Part shown: positions 52,888-62,667 of the stretch, piece by piece
Numbering within the stretch: position 1 is the first letter of the stretch
Layout: each line of letters begins with the position of its first letter
Assembly (NCBI RefSeq): GCF_017876575.1
Contig: NZ_JAGIOE010000001.1
Coordinates: forward strand, 2,604,001 to 2,668,000
Length of the DNA stretch: 64,000 nucleotides
DNA from: Paeniglutamicibacter psychrophenolicus
GTDB lineage: Bacteria > Actinomycetota > Actinomycetes > Actinomycetales > Micrococcaceae
Direction of reading: 5' to 3'
Translations under genes and position numbers: made by a program
The notes under the pieces: generated by a model
What the model saw: the letters and a program-made list of their open reading frames with translations, nothing else
Told to the model about the DNA's origin: nothing
The model's database searches: none

Positions 52888-53805
52888 ATGCCAGAACTGC
52901 CTGAAGTAGAGGTGGTGCGGCGCGGCCTGGATGACTGGGTCGTTGGCCGCACCATCGAGTCGGTCCAGGTTGTTGACCCGCGGTCCGTCCGGCGACACGT
53001 GGACGGTCCATCCGACTTCGCCGCGAGCCTCACCCACGCTCGCATTTCGGGTGCCGTGCGCCGCGGAAAATTCCTCTGGATGCCGTTGGACGGATTGTCC
53101 ATCCCCAGCGCACTGGTGGCGCACCTGGGCATGAGCGGTCAGCTTCTGGTGGAGGAACCCGCGGCACCGGATGAAAAGCACCTCAAGGTGCGCCTCGAAC
53201 TATCCAGTGAGGCCAACAAACCCGGCCAGTTGCGGTTCATTGACCAAAGAATCTTTGGCGGAATGTTTCTCTCGCCCATGGTGCAAACCGGTGACCATTT
53301 CCCGGGTGGCATCGGGTCCGAGGATCCATTGATCCCGGAGGCTGCCGCGCACATAGCTCGGGATGTGCTGGACCCGGCGTCCACTCCCGAAACGCTCTAT
53401 GAAGCCCTGCGCAAGAAAAACACACAGCTCAAGCGCGCCATCCTCGACCAGCAAGTGATCTCCGGTGTGGGCAACATCTACGCGGACGAGGCCCTGTGGG
53501 TGGCCAAGCTCCATGGGCTGCGCTCCACGGCCACGATCCGCCGTCCGGACGTTGCCCGGCTTCACGCCGCGCTTGTAGACGTCATGGGCCGGGCGCTGGA
53601 CGCGGGCGGCACCAGCTTCGATGCGCTCTATGTCAACGTCAACGGAGCTTCCGGATACTTTGACCGGTCATTGAACGCCTACGGCCGTGAAGGCAAGCAG
53701 TGCCTGCGCTGCGCCGAGCAAGGCCTCATGTCGCTGATTCGTCGCGACCCGTTCATGGGGCGATCTTCCTACAGCTGCCCCAGGTGCCAGCGCAAACCCC
53801 GCTAG
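52888..53805 (+). CDS. mutM: Formamidopyrimidine-DNA glycosylase (Fpg)
   Basis: A bifunctional DNA glycosylase/AP lyase of 305 residues that removes 8-oxoguanine and formamidopyrimidines. The N-terminus (M)[14 protein letters not shown] places the catalytic proline at residue 2. [32 protein letters not shown] (helix-two-turn-helix) and a C-terminal zinc finger, CLRC then CPRC separated by about 20 residues, are all present. It lies 3 bp after rnc. A short GC-rich hairpin (CCCCGCT / AGCGGGG, 53797-53824) overlaps its stop. The next gene is convergent. Confidence 0.95.
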   Translation: MPELPEVEVVRRGLDDWVVGRTIESVQVVDPRSVRRHVDGPSDFAASLTHARISGAVRRGKFLWMPLDGLSIPSALVAHLGMSGQLLVEEPAAPDEKHLKVRLELSSEANKPGQLRFIDQRIFGGMFLSPMVQTGDHFPGGIGSEDPLIPEAAAHIARDVLDPASTPETLYEALRKKNTQLKRAILDQQVISGVGNIYADEALWVAKLHGLRSTATIRRPDVARLHAALVDVMGRALDAGGTSFDALYVNVNGASGYFDRSLNAYGREGKQCLRCAEQGLMSLIRRDPFMGRSSYSCPRCQRKPR

Positions 53806-53832
53806 GCCGATCTGTCCAGCGGGGCTTCACAT

Positions 53833-54651
53833 TTACCTACCGCTGATCTCGGAAACAACCTTGTCGTTGAACGGTGTCCACGCTTCCACTGCCCACGGAC
53901 CAAAGGGCTTGTCTGTCAACGTCACGCAGGCGGCGTCCAATGCCGGGTCTACCCACAGGAACGTGCCGGCCTGGCCAAAGTGTCCGTAGGTCTCCGGCGA
54001 GTTCAACAGCCCGGTCCAGTGCGGGGACTTCTCGGAACGTATTTCGAAACCCAGGCCCCAGGTATTGTCGGTTTGGCGCCCATAACCGGGCAGGATCCCG
54101 GAAAGCCCCGGGAACACCGCGTGCGTGGCTTGGGAATGGGTTTGCACATCCAAGAGCGTGGGACTCTGCAATTCGGTTGCGAATAGCACCAGGTCGCCCA
54201 GCGTGGAGATGCCATCCGCGGCAGCGCTGCCGTCGAGGGACGTTGAATCCATGCCCAGGGGCTGCAGGACCGCCTCGCCCAGGTAGTCCGCGAAGCTCAT
54301 CTCCGTGGCCTGTTCCAGGGTCTCTGCAAGCACCTCAAAGCCGACATTTGAATACAGGCGCCGGTCCCCGGGGGCAAAGCGCACCTTGCGTTCGGCAAAG
54401 TCGTAGCCGGAGGTGTGTGCCAACAGATGCTTGACCGTGGATCCCTCGGGACCGGCCGGGGTGTCAAGCTCAAAGGCACCCTCTTCAAGGGCCACCAGGA
54501 ACGCATAGGAACTGAGCAACTTGGTGACCGAGGCCAGCGCAAAGCGATGATCCGCATCGCCATGCGATCCCAAGACCGTTCCGTCCGCAGCAACAACGGC
54601 GGAGGCCGCATGTGTCGAAGGCCATGAATCAATGGCCAAAAGACTCTTCAA
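53833..54651 (-). CDS. Serine hydrolase, beta-lactamase/class C family
   Basis: A cytoplasmic or secreted esterase/beta-lactamase-like protein of about 272 residues. The Ser-x-x-Lys motif is in FALASVTKLLSSYAF, the Tyr-x-Asn motif is RRLYSNVGFEVLA, and a His-x-Gly motif appears in YGHFGQAGTFLW, all in the right order. No signal peptide is evident. TTG 54651 has AGGAG eight bases upstream; an ATG at 54669 is the alternative. It is convergent with mutM and divergent from smc. Substrate unknown. Confidence 0.82.
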   Translation of the reverse strand: MKSLLAIDSWPSTHAASAVVAADGTVLGSHGDADHRFALASVTKLLSSYAFLVALEEGAFELDTPAGPEGSTVKHLLAHTSGYDFAERKVRFAPGDRRLYSNVGFEVLAETLEQATEMSFADYLGEAVLQPLGMDSTSLDGSAAADGISTLGDLVLFATELQSPTLLDVQTHSQATHAVFPGLSGILPGYGRQTDNTWGLGFEIRSEKSPHWTGLLNSPETYGHFGQAGTFLWVDPALDAACVTLTDKPFGPWAVEAWTPFNDKVVSEISGR

Positions 54652-54710
54652 GGGGTCTGCTCCTAGCATCCGTGATGAAAATACCTATACGCCGGGCTTG
54701 ACCTACGCCA

Positions 54711-54729
54711 TCGAGTCGGAGCGACTCGA
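54711..54729. promoter_or_regulatory. Perfect inverted repeat upstream of smc
   Basis: TCGAGTCG, spacer GAG, CGACTCGA. It directly precedes a TAGGAT (54730-54735) that could be the -10 box of an smc promoter, 53 bp before the smc start. It could be an operator or a leader hairpin. Confidence 0.4.
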
Positions 54730-54787
54730 TAGGATGGAAGGCAGCCCATCGACCACTTTAGCCACCAAATACCCAGGACGCCCCCAC

Positions 54788-57700
54788 GTGCATTTGAAAA
54801 CACTCACCGTTCGCGGATTCAAGTCTTTCGCCTCGGCGACGACCTTTGAATTCGAACCGGGTGTCACCGCGGTGGTGGGGCCCAACGGTTCGGGCAAATC
54901 GAACGTCGTGGACGCCTTGGCTTGGGTCATGGGGGAGCAGGGTGCCAAGACGCTGCGCGGCGGCAAGATGGAAGACGTCATTTTCGCAGGGACCTCCGGC
55001 CGGGCGCCGTTGGGGCGCGCCCACGTCTCGCTGACGATAGACAACAGCGACGGCGCGCTACCCATTGAATACGCCGAAGTCACGATCTCCAGAACCCTGT
55101 TCCGCGCGGGCGGCTCCGAGTACGCCATCAACGGCAATTCCTGCCGCTTGCTGGACATCCAGGAGCTTCTATCTGATTCCGGCCTTGGCCGCGAAATGCA
55201 CGTGATTGTCGGCCAGGGGCAGTTGGATCGGATCCTGCATGCCACACCCGAGGACCGCCGTGGGTTCATCGAGGAAGCAGCCGGCGTGCTCAAGCACCGG
55301 CGCCGCAAGGAAAAAACCGTTCGAAAACTCGACGCCATGCAGGGGAACCTGAACCGGCTCGAGGACCTCACCGGTGAAATCCGCCGCCAGCTCACCCCCT
55401 TGGGAAAACAAGCCAAGATTGCCCGCCGCGCACAGGCCGTCCAATTCGAGGTGCGGGATGCCAAGTCTCGACTCATGGCAGACACCCTGGTGACGCTGCG
55501 CACGGCCCTGGAAAAAGACATTGCCGACGAGGCCACCCAGCGGGCTGCCCAGCAGGTCGTCCAAGGACGGCTTGAAGAATCCAGGACGGAACTCACCGGC
55601 CTGGAGGTGGCCGCCGCACACGCCACTCCGGCACTAAACAAGTCCCGGGACCTCTGGTTCGGGCTGACGTCCACCAGAGAACGATTCAGGTCCCTGGGTG
55701 CTTTGTCGGCCGAACGCTCACGCCTGCTGGGTACCGACGGCCCCGAATTCGACCCAAGCCGCGATCCCGACAGGCTGGAGTCGCAGGCCGAACGCCTCGG
55801 CGACGAACTCGAGGAACTGGAAGAAAACCTTGAGATGCGCCAGGAGCTGCTGGAAGAGGCACTCGAAACCAAAACGGAAGCCGAGGAAGCCGCCCACGCG
55901 GAGCAACAGCGCCTGACCAACGAATTGCGCACGGCCGCTGACCGCCGCGAAGGATTGGCGCGGCTGGCCGGACAGATCGGCGCATCCCGCAGCAAGGCCG
56001 AAGCCACCGAAGGGGAACTGGGCCGCCTGAGGCAGTCCCTGACGGGCTGGGCCGAGCGCCGCGAGGGAACCGCGAACGAGTTTGCCGCCCTCGAACAACA
56101 GGCCGCCTCCGTCCAGGGCGGCGAGGAGGACCTAGACACGGCCTATGAGAATGCAGCCGACCGCCACGAGGCCCTGGTGGCCAAGATGGATGCCCAGCGG
56201 GTGGCCGAGCAGGAACTTGCAACCACGCTCGGTGCCCTGCGAGGAAGGCTTGAGGCGCTGCGCATGGGGGCAGTCCGCAAGGATGCCTCCGAAGAAATCC
56301 TTGCCGGTGGACACGAAGGTTTGTTGGGTCGTCTTTCGCAATACCTTGAGGTTGAAAACGGCTATGAAGTTGCCGTTGCCGCTGCCTTGGGTCCGGTTGC
56401 CGAAGCCATTGCCGTGAAGGAACTTGACCACGCCTTGGCAATCCTTGGGGACCTGCGGGAAACCGACGGCGGCCGGGTGCACTTGGTCAACGGCAACCTG
56501 GATGCAGCAACACCGCCCAACATTGCAGCTCCCCTTGGAAAGCACGTCCTTGAGGTCATCGGAACCCCCGAGGCGCTGGCTGGAACGCTATCGCACCTGC
56601 TTCACTCCACGGTGGTCGTGGCCGACCTATCCGAAGCCCGGCAGCTGCTGGAGAACGACCCGCATTTGAGGGCCGTGACACTGGCCGGAGACCTCCTTAC
56701 CTCGGGCACCGCCAGCGGCGGAACCACGGCCGCCCCCTCCTTGATTGAACAGAACGCCGCCATCAGTGAAACCGAGGTCGAGCTGTCAGTGGTTGACGAG
56801 AAGCTCGTAGCCATGCGCCTCGAAGCCGCGGATCTCACCGCCCAGCTCATGGCGGCGGAGGAAGCCGCGGATGCGGCGCTGAGCCGGCTGCACGATTCCG
56901 ATGCCAGGATCTCCGCCGTGGCCCAGCGCATGGAGCATCTTGGTTCCTTGCTGCGCCAGGGCCACGGTGAGCGAGAACGCCTCGAACAACAGATCACTGT
57001 GGCGCAGGAAAAGCTCGAAGTGGAGCAGGAAAAACTCGCCGAACTTGTCGAACGCCTGGACATGGCCCAGGAAGCACCCGAAGACCACGAACCCGAAACG
57101 GACCAACGCGACGAGCTTGCTGCTGCCGCCTCCGCGGCCCGGCAGAAGGAACTCGACGCCCGCTTGGCACTGCGCAGTGCGGAGGAACGCGCCAACGCGT
57201 TGCGCGGCCGCGTCGAGTCGCTGAAGCGGGCGGCGGAGACCGAACGCCGGGCTCGTGCCGAGGCACAGCGCCGCGCCGAGATCCGCCGAAGCCAGGCATT
57301 GGCAGCTCGAGAGGTCTCGACCAAGGTCCAGCGCGTCATTACCTTCATGGACGTGTCGATCGAGCTTGCAGACAGGGAACGGGAGCAGCTCCAGCAGCGG
57401 CGCGAAGAACTGGAAGCAGAACTTTCACTGGTCCGCGCGCGGGTGGACAAACTGGGCCACGAACTGGCCGAACTGACCAACTCGGTGCACCGCGACGAAA
57501 TGGCGCGCGCCGAGCAGCGCCTGCGGATCGAGACGCTCGAGAACCGGTCCATTGAGGAACTCGGGCTCACCAGCGAGCACCTCGTTGAAAACTTTGGGCC
57601 TCACCTGCCGGTGCCCCAGCCGCCCCCTGAAGATGACAAGTGGGCCGCCCTCCGCCAGGAAGTCGACGACGAGGGCAACACAGTTCCCGAGGGAATTGCC

Positions 57701-58372
57701 TTTGACCGTGCCGAGCAGGAAAAACGGCTGAAGAAGGCCGAAAGGGACCTTTCGGCCTTGGGCCGGGTAAACCCGTTGGCATTGGAAGAGTTCGCCGCGC
57801 TCGAGGAACGGCACAAGTTCCTGACCTCCCAGTTGGAGGACTTGAAGAACAGTCGCAAGGACCTGCTGGACATCATCAAGGACGTTGACGAGCGGGTCGA
57901 GCGGGTTTTCACCGAGGCCTACAACGACACCGCGGCGCAATTCGAGCGGGTCTTCGGCCGTCTCTTTCCCGGGGGAGAGGGACGTCTTGTCCTTACCGAC
58001 CCGGACAACATGCTCACCACCGGCATCGAAGTCGAGGCACGCCCCGCAGGGAAGAAGATCAAACGCCTCTCCCTGCTCTCGGGCGGGGAAAGGTCGCTGA
58101 CGGCGGTTGCCTTGCTGGTAGCCATCTTCAAGGCCCGGCCTTCACCCTTCTACGTCATGGACGAGGTGGAAGCGGCGTTGGACGACACCAACCTGGGTCG
58201 GCTGATCACGATTTTTGAGGAGCTGCGCGAGTCGAGCCAGTTGATTGTGATCACCCACCAGAAGCGCACCATGGAAGTCGCGGATGCGCTTTACGGCGTG
58301 ACCATGCGTGGAGACGGAGTTTCCATGGTGATCAGCCAACGCGTTGATCGCGCGGAAGCCCAAAGCGCATAG
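54788..58372 (+). CDS. smc: Chromosome segregation protein SMC
   Basis: The SMC ATPase of the condensin complex, 1194 residues, normal length. It opens (V/M)HLKTLTVRGFKSFASATTF, with Walker A GPNGSGKSN at about residue 34. Long coiled coils flank a hinge around residues 510-670 (LVNGNLDAATPPNIAAPLGKH area). The C-terminal head has the signature LSGGERSLTAVALLVAIF and Walker B FYVMDEVEAALDDTN. The start is GTG 54788; longer upstream reading would run over the divergent hydrolase gene. mutM-smc-ftsY is a conserved order, here interrupted on both sides by other genes. Confidence 0.96.
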   Translation: MHLKTLTVRGFKSFASATTFEFEPGVTAVVGPNGSGKSNVVDALAWVMGEQGAKTLRGGKMEDVIFAGTSGRAPLGRAHVSLTIDNSDGALPIEYAEVTISRTLFRAGGSEYAINGNSCRLLDIQELLSDSGLGREMHVIVGQGQLDRILHATPEDRRGFIEEAAGVLKHRRRKEKTVRKLDAMQGNLNRLEDLTGEIRRQLTPLGKQAKIARRAQAVQFEVRDAKSRLMADTLVTLRTALEKDIADEATQRAAQQVVQGRLEESRTELTGLEVAAAHATPALNKSRDLWFGLTSTRERFRSLGALSAERSRLLGTDGPEFDPSRDPDRLESQAERLGDELEELEENLEMRQELLEEALETKTEAEEAAHAEQQRLTNELRTAADRREGLARLAGQIGASRSKAEATEGELGRLRQSLTGWAERREGTANEFAALEQQAASVQGGEEDLDTAYENAADRHEALVAKMDAQRVAEQELATTLGALRGRLEALRMGAVRKDASEEILAGGHEGLLGRLSQYLEVENGYEVAVAAALGPVAEAIAVKELDHALAILGDLRETDGGRVHLVNGNLDAATPPNIAAPLGKHVLEVIGTPEALAGTLSHLLHSTVVVADLSEARQLLENDPHLRAVTLAGDLLTSGTASGGTTAAPSLIEQNAAISETEVELSVVDEKLVAMRLEAADLTAQLMAAEEAADAALSRLHDSDARISAVAQRMEHLGSLLRQGHGERERLEQQITVAQEKLEVEQEKLAELVERLDMAQEAPEDHEPETDQRDELAAAASAARQKELDARLALRSAEERANALRGRVESLKRAAETERRARAEAQRRAEIRRSQALAAREVSTKVQRVITFMDVSIELADREREQLQQRREELEAELSLVRARVDKLGHELAELTNSVHRDEMARAEQRLRIETLENRSIEELGLTSEHLVENFGPHLPVPQPPPEDDKWAALRQEVDDEGNTVPEGIAFDRAEQEKRLKKAERDLSALGRVNPLALEEFAALEERHKFLTSQLEDLKNSRKDLLDIIKDVDERVERVFTEAYNDTAAQFERVFGRLFPGGEGRLVLTDPDNMLTTGIEVEARPAGKKIKRLSLLSGGERSLTAVALLVAIFKARPSPFYVMDEVEAALDDTNLGRLITIFEELRESSQLIVITHQKRTMEVADALYGVTMRGDGVSMVISQRVDRAEAQSA

Positions 58373-58529
58373 GCTGGCGTCGGGATTGCTATTCGACGTC
58401 GTACGGATCTCAACTCTGGGCGAAGCCACAGTTCACGACCAGGGTTTTGTCTATCGGATCATCTAGTGTTGGAGGTTACTGCTGAGCGGGATGGGCGTAG
58501 CTCGCCAATAATTGAGGTGTGGGGAACAG

Positions 58530-59948
58530 ATGACCTTAAGAAAACTATTTGCCAAGGGATCGAAAGCTTTTTCCCGTTTCTCCTATTCGAACACGGCAAA
58601 GCTTACGGGCATTATTGTCAGTGTCATTCTTCCCGTTTACAACACGGAAAAGTACCTTCCAGCGATGCTCGATAGCTTGGTAGCCCAGGATCTGCCGTCG
58701 AAGAATTTTGAAGTCATTGCCGTCGACGACGGATCGACGGATTCCAGCGGGGCGATACTGGATGACTACGCCCAACGGTTCAGCCATTTTCATGTGATTC
58801 ATCAAGAGAACAGTGGATGGGCGGGAAAGCCGAGAAATGTCGCACTCGGGCTGAGCCGTGGCACCTATGTCTTCTTTGCTGATGCGGACGACCTCCTTGC
58901 ACCCCAAGCGTTAAGGAGGATGGCTGAGTTCGCCCAACAGCACCAGCTGGATGTAGTCATGCCCAAGGTCGTGGGTATCGGTGGACGTAAGCAGACCTCA
59001 AGCTTGTATGCAAAGACAAATCCATCAGCGACGCCACTCCAGGCGCTTAAGTCATTGACACCGCAGAAGCTTGTGTCACGTTCACTTATCGAATCTAATC
59101 AACTTCGATTTGTTGAGGAACCGGTGAGGCTTGAGGACGGCATGTTCATGGTGGCATGCTATCTGAAGGCGAAAAGGATCGGGGTGATTTCAGACTTTGA
59201 TTTCTACAGTCTGAGGAAGCGGGCCGATGGCTCGAATATCAGTTTTCGTCCCCTGGTGCCGCACGAATATACAGCTTCGATCGGGAAAATTGCCTCCATC
59301 ATAAATGCGATGGCGAAAAGCCAGGAACTAGCAGAATCCATGGTCCTGTCTCTTTGGGCCCGTAAGGGCCTCAAGATCTATGAACCTCCGCGATTCAAAC
59401 GCTATTCCGAGAAGATCCGAGGGCAGTGGCTGGAAGCCCATGCGGCTTTCCTCGAGGCCTTCATCTCAGCCGAGCTCTCCGGACGTCTCGCCGATATCCA
59501 TCACCGGAAGACTGAAGCGATTCGCAGTAAAGACATGTCAGCTGTTCTGGCAACGAACGAGCTGGAAGCCGTGCTGACTCAGCCCGTTACAGTGGGTGCT
59601 GCAGTCGTCGTGGACGGCGCCCTCGTGATCACAGGAATGGTGCCAGGAACAGGACTTGATAGGGTCCGGATTACCGCGGAGCCGCGTGGCAAGAGAGGTA
59701 TCATAACCGCGGAAGCCATACTCATCGTGGCTAACGGTGAGTTCACTTGGACCATGCCTTGCCCTTCACGTGCCTTTGGCATCCTCGACTTTTTTGTGCA
59801 GTCGATCACGGAGGAACTTTCGGGTCCCAACCGACGTTTGGCTGCAGCACAGGGAACGTACGTTGCCGGCGGTCAGCTTGAACCTTACCAAACCAAGAAC
59901 GGGTACTTCAGCGTGCGAATTTCCACTCCTGAGGTCCGACCGGACTAG
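58530..59948 (+). CDS. Glycosyltransferase family 2, teichoic-acid type
   Basis: A 472-residue enzyme. The GT-A domain has IVSVILPVYNTEKYLPAML, VIAVDDGSTDSSGAIL, NSGWAGKPRNVALGLSRGTYVFFADADD (DXD as ADADD) and LVSRSLIESNQLRFVEEPVRLEDGMFM, with the ED catalytic pair. A helical middle and a beta-rich C-terminal domain of about 100 residues (ALVITGMVPGTGLDRVRITA) follow, a layout like the TarS/TarP group that adds sugars to teichoic acid. ATG 58530 has GGGGAA upstream; TTG 58512 is possible. The 157-bp gap after smc shows nothing else. Its presence here, away from the tag cluster, suggests wall-polymer decoration. Confidence 0.82.
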   Translation: MTLRKLFAKGSKAFSRFSYSNTAKLTGIIVSVILPVYNTEKYLPAMLDSLVAQDLPSKNFEVIAVDDGSTDSSGAILDDYAQRFSHFHVIHQENSGWAGKPRNVALGLSRGTYVFFADADDLLAPQALRRMAEFAQQHQLDVVMPKVVGIGGRKQTSSLYAKTNPSATPLQALKSLTPQKLVSRSLIESNQLRFVEEPVRLEDGMFMVACYLKAKRIGVISDFDFYSLRKRADGSNISFRPLVPHEYTASIGKIASIINAMAKSQELAESMVLSLWARKGLKIYEPPRFKRYSEKIRGQWLEAHAAFLEAFISAELSGRLADIHHRKTEAIRSKDMSAVLATNELEAVLTQPVTVGAAVVVDGALVITGMVPGTGLDRVRITAEPRGKRGIITAEAILIVANGEFTWTMPCPSRAFGILDFFVQSITEELSGPNRRLAAAQGTYVAGGQLEPYQTKNGYFSVRISTPEVRPD

Positions 59949-60001
59949 TCCTGCAGCCTACGTCAACTGTGTGAGGCGTTGCCTGAATATTGGGTTTTTG
60001 G

Positions 60002-61276
60002 CTAACTGATTGTGGGTGTGTCCAGGTTTGAAGTCTCGCGCTTCTCCTTGACCAGCAGCCAGGCCAAGACACCGAAGAAGCCCAAGGCTCCGCTAACGGT
60101 AAATGCCCATCCGAAGCCCACTTGGTCGGCAATGAGGCCAGCAAGGATAGGGCCAATGATGGAACCAAAGTCCGTGGCCATCTGGAATGTAGCCAAGACC
60201 TTGCCTCCGTTTCGTCCTTGACCCACCACATCGGCAATGGCAGCCTGCTGGGCCGGCCCCATGAGACCGGTGCCGACGCCGCCAATGACGGATAGAGCAA
60301 TGAACCACGGGATGTTGTCGACCCAGCCGATTGCGGCCGTGGAGAGCGACGCGATCGACAGCCCCACCAGAATCGGGAGCCTCCGTCCGTAGGTGTCGGT
60401 GAGCCTGCCGGCGACGGTCAACGCCGCACCGTTGCCAACGGCAAAGATTGCCAGCGCCAGGCCAGCCAACAACGTTCCCTTCGAGGCAAACGCGGCGACG
60501 GCAAAGAGCGGGATCAAGGACATCCGTACGCCAAAGGCCATCCAGCCGTTTGTGAACCCGGACACCAGCGCCGCCTTGAAGGAGGCAGCGCCCCAGGCCT
60601 CGGACAACGGGATTCGTTCAACCGCGACGGCTTCTTCAGCTGCACTTTTCTCGGTGGCCCCGCGTGAATGCGACAGGGAAAAGTAGACGATTGATGCGGC
60701 AACAATGAGTGCACCGCCGTAAATGAAGAACGGAATCCGGAAACCCATGCCGGCCGCAAAGGAGCCCAGCACCGGCCCTGCAACATTTCCCAGCAGGAAC
60801 GAACCGGAATACAACCCGGCGATCCGGCCCCGGATCTCCCTCGGCGACATCCGGGCAATCAGGGCCATGGCCGAGACCGTAAACATGGTTGAGCCCAGTC
60901 CGCCCAATCCGCGGAAAATGAGTAGCTGGGTGTACGACTGCGCAAAGCCGCACAGGATCGTCGAGGCGGCGACAATCAACACACCAGTGACATAGACGGT
61001 GGGTTCCCCCAGCCGATCGGTCAGCTTCCCGCTGACGGGTGCGAAGATCAGCCGGGCAAAAGCGAAGATGCTGACAATGACGCTGGCGGCGGCAACACCG
61101 ACGTTAAAGCTGGTGGCAAATTGGGGAAGGATCGGAGCAATGAGCCCAAATCCCAAGGCAACAACAAAGGCGGCCGCGACAAGGACGCGGATTTCTCGGG
61201 GGACCGACGGCAATTTCCGTAAATCCGGATTAACCGGTTTTTCTGGGAAATCGGAAGTCGAAGCATTCTTAGGCAT
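60002..61276 (-). CDS. Major facilitator superfamily transporter
   Basis: A 12-helix inner-membrane transporter of 424 residues. The first helix region is VLVAAAFVVALGFGLIAPILPQFA, an MFS A-motif is in FAPVSGKLTDRLGEPTVYV, and a second copy of the motif is VAGRLTDTYGRRLPILVG. It resembles multidrug efflux pumps of the DHA1 type; substrate unknown. Neighbours do not suggest a role. It is divergent from ftsY with only 36 bp between the starts. A 53-bp gap separates it from the convergent GT2. Confidence 0.9.
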   Translation of the reverse strand: MPKNASTSDFPEKPVNPDLRKLPSVPREIRVLVAAAFVVALGFGLIAPILPQFATSFNVGVAAASVIVSIFAFARLIFAPVSGKLTDRLGEPTVYVTGVLIVAASTILCGFAQSYTQLLIFRGLGGLGSTMFTVSAMALIARMSPREIRGRIAGLYSGSFLLGNVAGPVLGSFAAGMGFRIPFFIYGGALIVAASIVYFSLSHSRGATEKSAAEEAVAVERIPLSEAWGAASFKAALVSGFTNGWMAFGVRMSLIPLFAVAAFASKGTLLAGLALAIFAVGNGAALTVAGRLTDTYGRRLPILVGLSIASLSTAAIGWVDNIPWFIALSVIGGVGTGLMGPAQQAAIADVVGQGRNGGKVLATFQMATDFGSIIGPILAGLIADQVGFGWAFTVSGALGFFGVLAWLLVKEKRETSNLDTPTIS

Positions 61277-61312
61277 AGGTAAGACAAGTTTAGTCTGTGA
61301 GAAGCTAGGACA

Positions 61313-62500
61313 GTGTCAGAACAACTTAACTTGATCATTGTCCTCGTTGCAGTGGTTGCCGTCATCGGTATTGGTGCTGCCTTCTTCCTTGTGCGTGGCC
61401 GTAAGGCACCCAAGGGAACGTACACCGGTCCGCGCGACGCCAACGACCCAGCGCCAACGCTCACCACAGATGCACCATCCACCGAAGCCCCGGAGGCATT
61501 GGTCCCGGCCGAGGCCGCGGAAATCGAAATTGTGGACGAAACCGCCGGCAAGGTGCTCGTCCCCACCGATGTCCCCGAACCGGTCCAGGGGCGTCTGGCG
61601 CGGCTGCGTGCCCGCCTGAGCAAGTCCAACACCGTCCTGGGCAAGGGCTTGCTCGCCCTTTTGAGCCAGGACAAGATCGACGAAGACGTCTGGGACGAAA
61701 TCGAAGAGACTTTGCTCTTGGCAGATTTGGGCACCGAACCGACCCTTGAGCTCGTGGACGCCTTGCGCGAACGTGTCAAGGTTGAAGGCAGTCGGGACCC
61801 GCAGCGGGTCCACGACATGCTCCGCGAGGAACTCATCAAGCTGGTCGACCCGACCATGGACCGCAACTTCATCCCGGTTCGCCATGCGGATCGCCCGAAC
61901 GTGATCATGGTTGTTGGCGTCAACGGCGTCGGCAAGACCACCACCATCGGCAAGATGGCCCGAGTGCTGGTTGCGGAGAACAAGGACGTCCTCCTCGGTG
62001 CAGCCGATACCTTCCGTGCCGCTGCAGCCGAACAGCTGGCCACCTGGGGCGACCGCGTGGGGGTACCCACCGTCAAGTCCGACGTCGATGGCGCCGACCC
62101 GGCATCCGTTGCCTTTGAGGCAGTGACCGCCGGCATCGAGCAGGAGGTCGACATCGTCATGATCGACACCGCCGGCCGCCTGCAGAACAAGGTCGGCCTG
62201 ATGGACGAACTTGGCAAGATCAAGCGAGTCATTGAAAAGAAGGCAACCGTAGACGAGGTCCTATTGGTCCTGGATGCGACCACCGGGCAGAACGGCCTGA
62301 ACCAGGCCAAGGTCTTCTCCGAGGTCGTCAACGTCACCGGCATCGTCCTCACGAAGCTCGACGGCACCGCCAAAGGCGGCATCGTCGTGGCCATCCAGCG
62401 TCAGCTCGGTGTTCCGGTCAAGCTGGTCGGCCTGGGCGAAGGCCCGGACGACCTGGCACCGTTTGATGCCGAAGCGTTCGTCGACGCACTACTGGATTAA
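61313..62500 (+). CDS. ftsY: Signal recognition particle receptor FtsY
   Basis: The SRP receptor GTPase, 395 residues. It guides ribosomes making membrane proteins to the translocon. An N-terminal membrane helix (LIIVLVAVVAVIGIGAAFFLV) and an acidic linker of about 70 residues are typical of actinobacterial FtsY. The NG domain has the P-loop VVGVNGVGKTTTIGKMA, LGAADTFRAAAAEQLATW, MIDTAGRLQNKVGLMDEL, VLDATTGQNGLNQA and TKLDGTAKGGIVVAI. GTG 61313 has AGGAC upstream. A hairpin follows the stop. Confidence 0.96.
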   Translation: MSEQLNLIIVLVAVVAVIGIGAAFFLVRGRKAPKGTYTGPRDANDPAPTLTTDAPSTEAPEALVPAEAAEIEIVDETAGKVLVPTDVPEPVQGRLARLRARLSKSNTVLGKGLLALLSQDKIDEDVWDEIEETLLLADLGTEPTLELVDALRERVKVEGSRDPQRVHDMLREELIKLVDPTMDRNFIPVRHADRPNVIMVVGVNGVGKTTTIGKMARVLVAENKDVLLGAADTFRAAAAEQLATWGDRVGVPTVKSDVDGADPASVAFEAVTAGIEQEVDIVMIDTAGRLQNKVGLMDELGKIKRVIEKKATVDEVLLVLDATTGQNGLNQAKVFSEVVNVTGIVLTKLDGTAKGGIVVAIQRQLGVPVKLVGLGEGPDDLAPFDAEAFVDALLD

Positions 62501-62529
62501 TCCTGCAGATCAGAGACACCTTTGATGCC

Positions 62530-62571
62530 TGCGAACGGCGGTCATGGAACCATACATGGCCGCCGTTCGCA
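62530..62571. terminator. ftsY terminator
   Basis: A 17-bp stem (TGCGAACGGCGGTCATG pairing with its complement with one G-T pair) and an 8-nt loop, 29 bp after ftsY. Confidence 0.75.
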
Positions 62572-62667
62572 TATCCAGAGAAATTGGGTATGAAGCATTG
62601 ATCTTCGGGTGGACGGGGTGTAGATCTTTAGACACGGGGAAGTCTGGAATAACTTGGGGGGAATATT

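Noticed and set aside
54703-56139. 478-residue minus-strand frame over smc
   Set aside because: Antisense to the SMC head and coiled coil; Ser/Arg-rich composition is the mirror of coiled-coil codons.
61048-62394. 448-residue reading frame on the minus strand over ftsY
   Set aside because: It is Ser/Thr-rich with no recognisable domain and lies wholly antisense to ftsY and the MFS start; typical of open antisense frames in high-G+C DNA.
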